The notes: a model not told the origin generated them from the sequence alone. Positions 1 to 7,757 are shown, numbered from the stretch's first letter. The stretch: 29,764 bases of DNA from Defluviitaleaceae bacterium (GCA_009783525.1 WRDG01000002.1:1-29764); one strand, 5' to 3'. Translations and numbers: made by a program.

Positions 1-1
1 A

Positions 2-121
2 CAGACGAAGCGGTGTAAACAGAGGTTCCCTTATATGCTTAATAATATTAGCAGCAAGTATACGATTCCATTTCAAATACCACGAATACACGGTCACTTT
101 CTTAAAAGCGGATATTTTTAA
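2..121 (+). other. possible 3' end of an upstream CDS (very tentative)
   Basis: An open frame without a stop runs from the window edge to a TAA at 119-121, directly before a good terminator at 123-158. That is the arrangement expected for the tail of a plus-strand gene beginning outside the window. The roughly 39 residues, ending in HGHFLKSGYF, match no family I recognise. Another frame stops at 18 and a third reads through the terminator, so the choice of frame is weak. It may equally be non-coding. Confidence 0.15.
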
Positions 122-122
122 C

Positions 123-158
123 AAAAAAAACGAGGCAGGGCAAGGCCTCGTTTTATTT
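123..158. terminator. bidirectional rho-independent terminator
   Basis: The stem pairs AAAACGAGGC (127-136) with GCCTCGTTTT (145-154) around an 8-base loop. On the plus strand it runs into TTTTATTTTTT, and on the minus strand into eight T residues. It can therefore end a plus-strand transcript entering from the left edge as well as the minus-strand transcript carrying the LRR gene and the Cys-rich small frame. Confidence 0.75.
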
Positions 159-194
159 TTTTCGGTCAACAAAAAATTATTTTTATGAATTTGT

Positions 195-336
195 TTAATT
201 GCAAGCGCCGCATTTTTGGCTCGAACCGAAACCATAATACTTGCAGTGCGTGGCTTCTTCTATCTTGGTACAGTTAGGATTTTGACACGCACCGCTTGTG
301 ATATTAATTTTCGCTCACCATAGAAGTTTCGTCCAT
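195..336 (-). pseudogene. small Cys-rich peptide gene, apparently frameshifted
   Basis: On the minus strand ATG at 334-336 begins M-D-E-T-S-M-V-S-E-N and then meets TAA at 304-306. If one T is ignored at about 306, the frame continues through N-I-T-S-G-A-C-Q-N-P-N-C-T-K to a Cys-rich end (C-K-Y-Y-G, K-C-G-A-C-N) and stops at 195-197. The product would be about 46 residues with the spacing C-x4-C-x9-C-x9-C-x2-C, typical of a small metal-binding peptide. No start codon lies in the Cys-rich frame itself, because a TGA precedes it by nine bases. The gene lies 92 bases behind the LRR gene and ahead of a terminator. No clear ribosome binding site precedes the ATG, so it may be decayed, or the extra base may be a sequencing error. 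I do not know its function. Confidence 0.35.
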
Positions 337-428
337 GCTAATATTTGTGCCGCTTCAATTTTTTGAATGTAAAATATTGTATCAAAAAAATTTTATGCTT
401 TTGTCATCGGCTCACAAAAATTTTCTTA

Positions 429-1400
429 TCACTCATCATAAATAGATTTCTTCTTCCTTATCACAAGCGACCATAATTTTTTTTTCGAAAAACCCGTTTT
501 AATTATTTCGTCGAATATTTTTATTGCGTCGCCGGTTTGGCCGGCCTCGTTGCAAATTATCATTTCACGGTACAGTTTGTCCTGCGCCCGGAGTTTTTCC
601 GTTTCGGCACGGGCGGCTTCCTTTTGCCTATCAAGCAAGTTTTTATGCATCGTCTCCCAATATTTCGAATCAATAAAGTTTTTTACGCCTTCACCTTCAG
701 TTTCAATTTCCATATTTTCGCGGCAGCCAAAAAAAGCTGTGTCGGAAATATCCTGTAAATTTTTCGGGATAAAAATTTTTTTTAAGCTTTTGCAATCATT
801 AAAACAATATTCACCGATATGACGAAGCGTTTCGGGGATAAAAATTTTTTCTATGGACACGCAGCCCGAAAAAGCTTTGCCGCTGAAAGCGACGACGGTT
901 TCCGGTATATAGACTTGCGTAAGCGCAGCACAATTTTTAAAACATTTGGGAGGGATTTCTTTTACCGCGCAGTTTATATGCACTTTTTGAAGATGAATGC
1001 AGTCCTCGAAAACACCTTTTCCGATATAAATCAAATCTTTCAGGAAATCTTTAAAACCCTTCGGCAGCCGAATATTTTCTATCATGCTTCCGGTGAAGCA
1101 AAAAGGAAAAATTCTTTCCAACGATTCGGGCAGCGTGATCTTTTTTATTTTGGAATAAGCAAAGAACATCGAACCCATATCGACGTGGAACAATTCTTTT
1201 ACGCCTTCCGGAATAATCAATTCGTCGAGTACCCGCGAATTGCGTACGGCGACGGAGGGAGCGCTTTGCGCGTAATGCGACTCCTCTTCGCCAAGCCATT
1301 CAAGCAAGGCGTATCCCATGTCACCTTCGTTGATACGCTCCATGCCTTCTTGATAAAAAAACCTGATAGTATTACCGTTAATTTCGTACAACGGCTGCAA
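429..1400 (-). CDS. BspA-type leucine-rich-repeat protein (LRR_5 family)
   Basis: The 323-residue protein carries several 22-24 residue repeats of the form 'IPETLRHIGEYCFNDCKSLKKIFIP', visible from about residue 60 to 240. The recurring I-P-x-x-L-x-x-I-x-x-x-x-F-x-x-C-x-x-L pattern is diagnostic of BspA-like repeats. The last 80 residues are Lys/Glu-rich and probably helical. No signal peptide or membrane segment is seen, so the protein is probably cytoplasmic. Such repeats usually mediate protein binding, and the partner is unknown. The start is a TTG at 1398-1400, preceded by GGTGGAAGGGG; a second TTG three codons later (1389-1391) fits the same ribosome binding site. The gene begins only 16 bases past the tRNA-Glu terminator, so it lacks room for its own promoter and probably depends on read-through. 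Confidence 0.8.
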   Translation of the reverse strand: MQPLYEINGNTIRFFYQEGMERINEGDMGYALLEWLGEEESHYAQSAPSVAVRNSRVLDELIIPEGVKELFHVDMGSMFFAYSKIKKITLPESLERIFPFCFTGSMIENIRLPKGFKDFLKDLIYIGKGVFEDCIHLQKVHINCAVKEIPPKCFKNCAALTQVYIPETVVAFSGKAFSGCVSIEKIFIPETLRHIGEYCFNDCKSLKKIFIPKNLQDISDTAFFGCRENMEIETEGEGVKNFIDSKYWETMHKNLLDRQKEAARAETEKLRAQDKLYREMIICNEAGQTGDAIKIFDEIIKTGFSKKKLWSLVIRKKKSIYDE

Positions 1401-1415
1401 CCCCTTCCACCGGAT

Positions 1416-1443
1416 AAAAAGAACCCCTTCGTTTGAGAAGGGG
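1416..1443 (-). terminator. terminator of tRNA-Glu
   Basis: On the minus strand CCCCTTC (1443-1437) pairs with GAAGGGG (1430-1424) around a 6-base loop, followed by TTCTTTTT. It lies 15 bases beyond the 3' end of the tRNA. It is also the only element between the tRNA and the ribosome binding site of the LRR gene. Confidence 0.8.
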
Positions 1444-1458
1444 CCCGTGCTTGCGCGA

Positions 1459-1530
1459 TGACCTGTAGGGGAATCGAACCCCTGTTTCAGCCGTGAGAGG
1501 GCCGTGTCTTGACCGCTTGACCAACAGGCC
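1459..1530 (-). tRNA. tRNA-Glu (anticodon CTC)
   Basis: The minus strand folds into a complete cloverleaf of 72 bases. The acceptor GGCCTGT pairs with ACAGGTC (one G-T). The anticodon stem is CGGCC/GGCTG with loop CTCTCAC, giving anticodon CTC, which reads GAG. The T arm is CAGGGGTTCGATTCCCCTA, with the canonical GTTCGAT loop. The discriminator base is A and the 3' CCA is not encoded. The gene lies between divIC and the LRR gene, with its own promoter and terminator. Confidence 0.95.
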
Positions 1531-1544
1531 GTAACGCCGCGCCG

Positions 1545-1573
1545 ATTATATACGCGGCATTTGCTTATGGCAA
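1545..1573 (-). promoter_or_regulatory. sigma-A promoter of tRNA-Glu
   Basis: On the minus strand a -35 box TTGCCA (1573-1568) and a perfect -10 box TATAAT (1550-1545) are separated by exactly 17 bases. The tRNA begins 14 bases beyond the -10 box. The promoter sits in the gap after the divIC stop codon. Confidence 0.8.
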
Positions 1574-1584
1574 CATTTTTTGTT

Positions 1585-1905
1585 TTAATCCGCGACGTTT
1601 ATAAAGATGAACTCGTCTTCTTTAATGAAGCCGAGCAATTCGCGGGCGAGCTGCTCGATGTACGCGTCGCTGTCGTAATATGCGATCTGCTCCTCAAGCT
1701 CGACGGTGCGCATCCGCTCGGCGAAGAGTTCTTCCTCAAGCCGGACGAGCTCGCGGCGGTAAACGTTGTAGCGCGACATCTGCATGGCGGTCGCCGCAGA
1801 AAAGAAGACGGCCATAAAAACCCAAAGCAATAAAAAAAGAATCGCGCCGATTCTTTTTTTATTTATTTTTTTTGCGCGTTTGGGCTCGTATTTTTTTCCG
1901 GACAT
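1585..1905 (-). CDS. divIC: septum formation initiator DivIC/FtsB-like
   Basis: This is a 106-residue bitopic membrane protein of the DivIC/FtsB family, which joins FtsL and DivIB/FtsQ in the divisome and helps activate septal peptidoglycan synthesis. It has a basic cytoplasmic head (residues 1-18), one membrane helix (about 19-40) and a coiled coil rich in Glu/Leu (about 48-76). A conserved tail of the type Y-I-E-Q-L-A-R-E-x-L-G follows. The size is typical for the family. The gene lies 11 bases after rqcP in the same direction; this pairing is widely conserved in Bacillota and supports the call. In Bacillus the sporulation genes yabP and yabQ lie between the two, and they are absent here. 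Confidence 0.85.
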   Translation of the reverse strand: MSGKKYEPKRAKKINKKRIGAILFLLLWVFMAVFFSAATAMQMSRYNVYRRELVRLEEELFAERMRTVELEEQIAYYDSDAYIEQLARELLGFIKEDEFIFINVAD

Positions 1906-1916
1906 AATTGCACCGC

Positions 1917-2156
1917 CTACAGCATTTTATACATCAAGCCGGCTTCTTCTTTCCGCACGACTTCTTTTACGGCAAGCACCTCAAATTTGGTGAGATGCTC
2001 GCCGAAACGGATTTCGACCACGTCGCCGGTTTTTATTTCCGCCGACGCTTTGGCAGGCTTGCCGTTGATTGTTACGCGGCCCGCGTCGCATGCGTCGTTA
2101 GCCACGGTTCGCCGTTTGATTACGCGGCTCACCTTTAAAAATTTGTCGATCCTCAT
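1917..2156 (-). CDS. rqcP: S4-domain RNA-binding protein RqcP (YabO family)
   Basis: The 79-residue protein is a single S4 domain beginning M-R-I-D-K-F-L-K-V-S-R, with the family's typical R-x-x-A-x-x-x-C-x-x-G-R-V-x-x-N-G segment at about residues 16-33. RqcP stabilises the peptidyl-tRNA on obstructed 50S subunits during alanine tailing with RqcH, as part of ribosome quality control. Its size and its position directly before divIC match the Bacillus arrangement, as distinct from larger S4 proteins such as YlmH. The start ATG is preceded by GAAAGGC. Confidence 0.85.
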   Translation of the reverse strand: MRIDKFLKVSRVIKRRTVANDACDAGRVTINGKPAKASAEIKTGDVVEIRFGEHLTKFEVLAVKEVVRKEEAGLMYKML

Positions 2157-2204
2157 AAAGTGCCTTTCGCGCCTTTCGTTTTTTGTTTGGTATTCGTCCG
2201 CGTT

Positions 2205-4532
2205 TTATCTCGTTTCGATCAAAGGCATGGGTGAATAAAACGCGCGCATCTCCAGCTCGACGGAACCGGTTTCCGCCAGGTCGCTTAGCCTGTGTGATTT
2301 TATCATGGATTCGGACGCGGAATAAAGAGTGTCTCCGATGTAAAGCAAACGTTTTATGTATTTGCTGTAGTCGCCGCCGTAAAGCCCGGCCTTTAGCATG
2401 TCCTCGCTGTCGAGGTGAGTTACTTCGCCGCGCTTGACAAAACCCTTTTCCATGTCGATGCCGTAGACGAGCGCGCCCGCGAATGTGAAACGGCCGGACG
2501 CGAACGGGCTTTCGTCAGCGGACGCCGCGGGTTTTTCGTACACTACGGCCGGGAACGCGAGCAGATCCTTTTCTTTGCTGAAGAGCAGCGCCCTGTGGTT
2601 ATAGAGCAGCTCCGACGACGTTCCCCTGCCGCCGATGCTTTCCGTAAACAGCTCGATCGGGTTGGTCAGGTCGGTCACGTCGAACATAGAAAGCTTCATC
2701 CCCTGGTCGAACGCCATCCCGTAATGCTCCTCCGTGTCTTTGCCGAAGCCAATGAGATGAAACTCGTCGTAAGGGTGCAGGTAACTGCTGTAGCCCGGAA
2801 TTTTTAACGCGCCGAGCAGCTTAGGGTCGTACGGATCGGAAAGGTCGAAGGCGAACAGCGGGTCCACCAGCCTGAACGTTACCATGTAACCCCTGCCGCC
2901 CATAAACCGCACCGAATAGATGCGCTCGTCGGGCGCGATGTTTTCGATTTTGCCCGTGACGTTCATGTCACTGTCGAACACATACAGGTTGTTGGTCATT
3001 ATATATGTGTGCGGGTCGAAGCCCGTCGTGGCTATGCGGAAATATCCGCCGTGCTCGTCCATCGAAAACTGGTTAAGCACCGTGCCCGGCACTTCGCACG
3101 TTGCAATAAAACCGACCCCGCCGGCACCGAGCGCGTCAGCGTTAAGCGCAAATTTGAATACGGTCGTTTTCACCGTGTCTCCGTCGTAACCGGACGCGGA
3201 GACATAAATATTTTCGTTGGAAACGTACACGTTTTCGCCCGCGCCGTAAAAAGTGCGGACATCCGCCGGCTCGTTTGGATCGTGTATGTCAAACGAGGTT
3301 ACCGTTAAAAAATTTTTCGAATTGTACGGCGGAAAATAATATATGCGGTCGAAGCCGATGTTTTCATATATATCTTCTTCGGTAAAAAAATATCTCAGAT
3401 CCCTGAAAAGCGGCGTTTCAATTCCGCCGTCCGTCCAAAGGTTCCAAACCGACTGGTTCGATATAAGGTAAAGCGTGCCGCCGATCCTGCGCGAGGCGAA
3501 CAAAAAACCCTCGGCTTCAACGGTGCGTATATGCTTAATGTCATTTTTATCAGAAACGTCGTATACCTGCGCCCGCGAAAGCGTGCGGACACTTTTGCCG
3601 AAGCTCGCGTACGAGTTTCCCGTTACGACAGCGATGCCGCCGTCTATATAAATTTCCGTCGGAAAAAAATCTGTCCCGTCGAATTTAATCGTATAAAGCA
3701 GCTCCATCGATTCGGGCGGATATGCGCGAACGACAGCCACGCCCGCGTTGTTCAAATAATAAATGAACTCGCCGTCGGTTTTTATAACGTCGCCTTCGTC
3801 CACGCCCGCAACCTGGACGTTGGTATGCGAAAAATCATCGCTTGCTTCGGCAGAAGCGGCCTCGGCAGAAGGGGCTTCGCCGGCCGGCGCGGCAACCGCG
3901 TCGCTCTCAAACCTTTCCATTGTGAAATTAATATCCGCATTGGGCGTATTTTGCGTCAGCGGCACTTCGCTGCTGTAATACGATTTCGGCGCGCTTATGT
4001 TCGCGTAAGCGTTAAAATTTTCCGCGCTGCCGAACGCCAGAGGCTTAACCTCCCACGAAAAAGTGATCACATTGTTTTTCGCCGAAGCGTTTATCCCGTA
4101 GGCGCGCGCTATGCCCGTCATCGGGACGTACATGCGGTCGTGGCGGATTATCACCGGGCCGCCCAAATAAATTTGCCGATCCGCATCTGTTTGCGCGTAA
4201 GACTTAGCTGCGGTAAACCTCGCGGTGCTTCCGAACGCGAACATCGAAGCCGTGCGCGCCGCAGCGTCCCAAGTGAGCTTCCCGCCGAACGCGCGCGCCG
4301 CGTATGCGAGCGGAATGTATATGACGCCGCGCTCGGTAAACGGAACGACGCGCATGTCGGTTTCGTAAATTACCAAACTGCCGTTTCTTTCGCCGCGCGT
4401 GCCTCCTACGTTCATTGTCACGGTAAAAAACGAACCCGCCGCGTTAACTTCCGGCAGCGACTTTACATAAGGCAAAACGACCGCGGCCGAAGCCAAAAGC
4501 GCCGCCAAAAAAAACGATAAGAATTTTTTCAT
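2205..4532 (-). CDS. secreted beta-propeller protein with N-terminal stalk domain
   Basis: The 775-residue protein has a signal peptide at 1-31 ending in V-N-A-A. Residues about 36-155 form a copper-amine-oxidase N-terminal type (stalk) domain, seen as VPFTERGVIYIPLAYAARAF and a second half with MYVPMTGIARAYG. After an Ala/Ser/Glu-rich linker (about 208-226) comes a large domain opening with T-N-V-Q-V-A-G-V-D-E-G-D-V-I-K-T-D-G. This is the signature start of the 'beta propeller domain' family (Beta_propel) and runs to the C-terminus. The role of that family is unknown; an extracellular, wall-associated location is inferred. The ATG at 4530-4532 has a GTAGGAG site that overlaps the stop of the acetyltransferase gene nine bases upstream, so the two are co-transcribed. 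Confidence 0.85.
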   Translation of the reverse strand: MKKFLSFFLAALLASAAVVLPYVKSLPEVNAAGSFFTVTMNVGGTRGERNGSLVIYETDMRVVPFTERGVIYIPLAYAARAFGGKLTWDAAARTASMFAFGSTARFTAAKSYAQTDADRQIYLGGPVIIRHDRMYVPMTGIARAYGINASAKNNVITFSWEVKPLAFGSAENFNAYANISAPKSYYSSEVPLTQNTPNADINFTMERFESDAVAAPAGEAPSAEAASAEASDDFSHTNVQVAGVDEGDVIKTDGEFIYYLNNAGVAVVRAYPPESMELLYTIKFDGTDFFPTEIYIDGGIAVVTGNSYASFGKSVRTLSRAQVYDVSDKNDIKHIRTVEAEGFLFASRRIGGTLYLISNQSVWNLWTDGGIETPLFRDLRYFFTEEDIYENIGFDRIYYFPPYNSKNFLTVTSFDIHDPNEPADVRTFYGAGENVYVSNENIYVSASGYDGDTVKTTVFKFALNADALGAGGVGFIATCEVPGTVLNQFSMDEHGGYFRIATTGFDPHTYIMTNNLYVFDSDMNVTGKIENIAPDERIYSVRFMGGRGYMVTFRLVDPLFAFDLSDPYDPKLLGALKIPGYSSYLHPYDEFHLIGFGKDTEEHYGMAFDQGMKLSMFDVTDLTNPIELFTESIGGRGTSSELLYNHRALLFSKEKDLLAFPAVVYEKPAASADESPFASGRFTFAGALVYGIDMEKGFVKRGEVTHLDSEDMLKAGLYGGDYSKYIKRLLYIGDTLYSASESMIKSHRLSDLAETGSVELEMRAFYSPMPLIETR

Positions 4533-4541
4533 ACTTTTCTC

Positions 4542-4997
4542 CTACTTTTCTTTTTCACATTTAACGCAAATGTCACCGAAATGTTCCATTTCGATATGCG
4601 GTATGCCCGCTTCGTAAAAAATTTCGCCTACTGCTTTAAACGAAAGCTTTTCGTAAAAACCTTTTGCCGAAACCTGCGAGTGCAGCACCTGGCGTTCGCC
4701 GCCCATGCCGCAGGCGGCGCGGATCAGCACCCGCATGACAAGGACGCCGAGCCCCCTGCCCCTGTGCTCGCGCAGCACGGCGACGCGCCCTATGTGGAAG
4801 TCTTTGTCTGTAATCATGATCCTGCCCGTGCCCGCGGGCGCACCGCCGTCATAGACGACGAGGTGAACGCACGAGCCGTCGGTTCCGTCGTATTCGTCGC
4901 TTTCGCTTATTTGCTGCTCTTCTACAAAAACCTTTCTGCGGATGTAATGCGCGTCCGCCAAATTTTCGTCTCCCATAAACCATTCCATTGTGATCAT
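4542..4997 (-). CDS. GNAT family N-acetyltransferase
   Basis: The 151-residue protein has the classical GNAT fold signals: R-R-K-V-F-V-E-E-Q near the N-terminus, G-T-G-R, then I-G-R-V-A-V-L-R-E-H-R-G-R-G-L-G (acetyl-CoA pyrophosphate loop, about 79-94) and F-Y-E-K-L-S-F followed by H-I-x-M at the end. It transfers an acetyl group from acetyl-CoA to an amine; the substrate cannot be told. The start is set at the ATG at 4995-4997, with AAGAAAGG upstream. A longer frame exists but would run through the divergent promoter region into the SLH gene. It is the first gene of a unit with the beta-propeller gene. Confidence 0.85.
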   Translation of the reverse strand: MITMEWFMGDENLADAHYIRRKVFVEEQQISESDEYDGTDGSCVHLVVYDGGAPAGTGRIMITDKDFHIGRVAVLREHRGRGLGVLVMRVLIRAACGMGGERQVLHSQVSAKGFYEKLSFKAVGEIFYEAGIPHIEMEHFGDICVKCEKEK

Positions 4998-5010
4998 GTA
5001 AAAACGCGCC

Positions 5011-5039
5011 TTTCTTAATTGTGTATACGTTCGTATAAT
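5011..5039 (+). promoter_or_regulatory. promoter of the SLH gene with overlapping palindrome
   Basis: A perfect -10 box TATAAT lies at 5034-5039, with a weak -35 TTTCTT 17 bases upstream at 5011-5016. A perfect inverted repeat TATACG-TT-CGTATA (5024-5037) overlaps the spacer and the -10 box, so a repressor bound there would block transcription. The same stretch must serve the divergent acetyltransferase gene, so co-regulation is possible. No matching regulator gene is present. Confidence 0.5.
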
Positions 5040-5079
5040 ATATGTTAATATCGTAAAAAAATATCCGGAGGTTTTATTT

Positions 5080-6522
5080 GTGAAGACCCGCGCAAAAAAA
5101 TTTTTAAGCGTAATTTTTTCTGCTGCCCTAATTTTTTTGGCGCCCGGATATTTCCGCGCCGCCGAAACGCCGCCGTGGTCAAACGCCAGCCCGTACATGA
5201 TTTCTATTTTGTTTGACGCGCAAGCCGCGGGGCTGCTGCCGGGCTTCGCTTCAAACGCCGACCTGACTCAGCCGATAACGCGAGCGGAGCTTGCGTCGCT
5301 TATGGTTTTGCTTTGCGAACAGTATTCCGGCGCGGCAACCTCGCCGTTAAACCAAAACCCGTTTACCGACGCGGACAGCCCGGACATTCTGCTTGCGTAC
5401 TGCGCCGGCCTCTTCAACGTTCCCGGGAGCCTGTTCATGCCGGACGAATTTATCACGCGCGAAGACATGGCCGCGGTTTTTTATCGGGCTGTCAAGCTGA
5501 ACGTTCCGCTTGCGGAATTTATCCCGGCGGCAAGCCCGGCGATACCCGACGCTTCGTTTATAAACGAAGCCGCGCTGCCCGCCGTAAAATTTTTGTACGA
5601 AAATATGATCGTAATCGGAGGCGACGGCGGCGAGTTCATGCCGCGCCCAATTACCGATATACCTGTCAAGCCGGGTTACGGCCTCGCAACCCGCGAGCAG
5701 TGCGTCGTTATCGCCGCAAAAATTTTTAACTTGATGCTTTCGCATACCGGCCAAATATTTTCGGCCGAAAGCAAAGCGGCCGACATAATGCGCTACGCCT
5801 TCGACGAACCCGTAAACGGAGCCGCTGCGGACCGCGACGAGCTTATCGCGCTTTTGCGCCAATACGCCAACAGAGTGCGGTGGGCGGACAACATGGCGGC
5901 GCTTACCTTCACCGGAGACTTCCGCAAAACAGGCGGCGGCCGCTGGCGGCAGGGCTACGACTCCGCGCTTTTATACAACGCCTACAGCGCGGCCGGAGGC
6001 AACCAGTACAAGTACGACATGGAGCTGACACTCTGGGGCGTAAACGCCGGCTATATGCGACACGCGTACACCGTTTTCGACGGCGGCGCAAAAACTTTGA
6101 CCGCTTTCGAATGGGACAACAGGAGCGAAACCGGAACCGAGTACCGCGCAAACGTGCAGTCGTTCAGTTTCTTTTCGGTGGCGGGGCTCATCTCGTATTT
6201 GCCGAGCCGCGTCACATGGGAGTACAAGCTTTACGACGATGTTTTTATCGACGGCGAACGCTGCGTGCTTTTTTCTGCGACGCGCACCGAAAATTTAATT
6301 GAAGAAGACGGCGTGCAAAGGGGCGCGCCGCCGGAGCATTTAATAGAAGTAACCGATTATTTTTATGTTTCAACCGTGACCGGCCTTTGCGTTTTGCAAA
6401 GCAACTATGCTTCTAACGGCGACATAATTTATCAGGCTGTGCAGGTTTCGTTTTTCAATTCGCCGTCGTTTACGGACGCCGCCGCCATTTCACCGCCCGA
6501 CATAGAATTTATTCTGTATTGA
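5080..6522 (+). CDS. exported SLH-domain protein
   Basis: The 480-residue protein starts at GTG with CCGGAGG eight bases upstream. A signal peptide covers about 1-27. Residues about 38-220 hold S-layer-homology repeats, marked by I-T-R-A-E (66-70), I-T-R-E-D (125-129) and A-T-R-E-Q (203-207). SLH triplets bind pyruvylated secondary wall polymers and anchor proteins to the cell surface. The remaining 260 residues form a unique domain rich in aromatic residues, probably beta-sheet, with no family I recognise. The stop codon overlaps the convergent epimerase gene by 14 bases. The epimerase makes UDP-ManNAc, a precursor of the wall polymer that SLH domains bind. Confidence 0.8.
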   Translation: MKTRAKKFLSVIFSAALIFLAPGYFRAAETPPWSNASPYMISILFDAQAAGLLPGFASNADLTQPITRAELASLMVLLCEQYSGAATSPLNQNPFTDADSPDILLAYCAGLFNVPGSLFMPDEFITREDMAAVFYRAVKLNVPLAEFIPAASPAIPDASFINEAALPAVKFLYENMIVIGGDGGEFMPRPITDIPVKPGYGLATREQCVVIAAKIFNLMLSHTGQIFSAESKAADIMRYAFDEPVNGAAADRDELIALLRQYANRVRWADNMAALTFTGDFRKTGGGRWRQGYDSALLYNAYSAAGGNQYKYDMELTLWGVNAGYMRHAYTVFDGGAKTLTAFEWDNRSETGTEYRANVQSFSFFSVAGLISYLPSRVTWEYKLYDDVFIDGERCVLFSATRTENLIEEDGVQRGAPPEHLIEVTDYFYVSTVTGLCVLQSNYASNGDIIYQAVQVSFFNSPSFTDAAAISPPDIEFILY

Positions 6523-7711
6523 TCCCGAATACCTGCAGTACCGCTTCTAAAATCCGTTCGGACGCATAGCCGTCTCCGAACGGATTTTTTGCGTTCGCCA
6601 TATCTTCATACTGTTTTTTGTTTGTAAGCAAACCTGCTACTGCGTTAAATATCGTTTGCGTTTGTGTTCCGGCAAGTAGCAGCGTGCCCGCGGCGAGCCC
6701 TTCGGGACGCTCGGTCACTTCACGCATAACCACGACGGGTTTGCCGAGAGCCGCAGCTTCTTCCTGTATCCCGCCGGAATCTGTCAGCACAAGATACGAC
6801 CGGGCCATAAGGTTGATCAAATCGAAAATGTCGACCGGTTCGGTCAGGATGATGCGCGCTTTGTCCGCAAGCTTTGCAAAAACGGTTTCGCGCACTTTCG
6901 GATTTAAATGCACGGGATAAACCACCGTAACGTCTTTAAAGTTTTCTGTAACGCTTAATACGGCGTCGCAGATATTTTCCATCGGGCGGCCCAAATTTTC
7001 TCGCCGGTGCGCAGTCATCGTTATAAGACGCGAACCCTCGCAAATTTTATTTAAAGCCTCGCATTTAAAAACATGGTTTGCTCTAACCGCGTACTTGACG
7101 GCGTCGATCGCCGTGTTTCCCGTTACGAAAACCGATTGCGGCGGCACGTTTTCTTTCAAAAGATTTTCTTTTGCGTGAAATGTTGGAGCGAAGTGCAGGT
7201 CGGACAGCACGGTGGTCAGCTTACGGTTAATTTCTTCCGGATACGGGCTGAATTTTTCGAAGGTTCGCAACCCGGCTTCGACATGCCCGCATTTTATTCC
7301 GGCGTAAAACGCCGCAAGCGAAGCCGCGAATGTGGTGGCGGTATCGCCGTGCGCAAGCAGCAGGTCGGGCTTGGAACGCGCGATCACTTCTTCCAAGCCT
7401 TTTAATGCGCGCATATGGATGTCGCTTAAGCTCTGCCCCGCAGTCATAAGGTTCAAGTCGTACTGCGGCGCGATGCCGAACGCATCCAGCACGGCGTCCA
7501 GTTGCTCGCGGTGCTGCGCGGTGACGCACACTTCCGTTTCCGTGTGCCTGCAAGCTTTAAGCGCGAGAACGAGCGGAGCCATCTTCGTGGCTTCGGGCCG
7601 CGTGCCGAACACGCATAAAATTTTTATTTTTTTTTCAACTCCGTTTTTTTTATCATCCATAAAATTTTTTTGACAAACTCCCGCGTCATTTTTTTTTGCT
7701 ACGTTTGTCAA
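6509..7711 (-). CDS. wecB: UDP-N-acetylglucosamine 2-epimerase (non-hydrolysing)
   Basis: The enzyme interconverts UDP-GlcNAc and UDP-ManNAc in the cytoplasm, supplying ManNAc for wall polymers (WecB/MnaA family). Family motifs are complete: F-G-T-R-P-E-A-T-K-M-A-P at the N-terminus, H-G-D-T-A-T-T, H-V-E-A-G-L-R-T, P-E-E-I-N-R, T-A-H-R-R-E-N, Y-P-V-H-L-N-P and T-D-S-G-G-I-Q-E-E. The start is uncertain. TTG at 7709-7711 has an excellent GGGGAGG site six bases upstream and gives 400 residues. ATG at 7658-7660 gives 383 residues, nearer the family norm, but has a poor site. Upstream lies the divergent dehydrogenase gene. The 3' end overlaps the SLH gene. Confidence 0.92.
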   Translation of the reverse strand: MTNVAKKNDAGVCQKNFMDDKKNGVEKKIKILCVFGTRPEATKMAPLVLALKACRHTETEVCVTAQHREQLDAVLDAFGIAPQYDLNLMTAGQSLSDIHMRALKGLEEVIARSKPDLLLAHGDTATTFAASLAAFYAGIKCGHVEAGLRTFEKFSPYPEEINRKLTTVLSDLHFAPTFHAKENLLKENVPPQSVFVTGNTAIDAVKYAVRANHVFKCEALNKICEGSRLITMTAHRRENLGRPMENICDAVLSVTENFKDVTVVYPVHLNPKVRETVFAKLADKARIILTEPVDIFDLINLMARSYLVLTDSGGIQEEAAALGKPVVVMREVTERPEGLAAGTLLLAGTQTQTIFNAVAGLLTNKKQYEDMANAKNPFGDGYASERILEAVLQVFGINTE

Positions 7712-7730
7712 ACGCCGCCTCCCCAAATAT

Positions 7731-7757
7731 TTTACAAAGTTTATAACACAATATAAT
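7731..7757 (+). promoter_or_regulatory. probable promoter of the dehydrogenase-isomerase unit
   Basis: A perfect TATAAT lies at 7752-7757, 41 bases before the ATG of the dehydrogenase gene. The best -35 candidate is TTTACA at 7731-7736, but the 15-base spacing is short. The ribosome binding site GGGAGG lies at 7786-7791. Confidence 0.45.

Noticed and set aside
819..1436. Plus-strand open frame of 205 codons opposite the LRR gene
   Set aside because: It runs through the LRR repeats and into the tRNA terminator, has no ribosome binding site and shows no domain.
3531..4520. Long plus-strand open frame opposite the beta-propeller gene (329 codons)
   Set aside because: The translation is Arg/His-rich with no family motif. 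The opposite strand holds a complete signal-peptide protein with recognised domains, so this is an antisense shadow.
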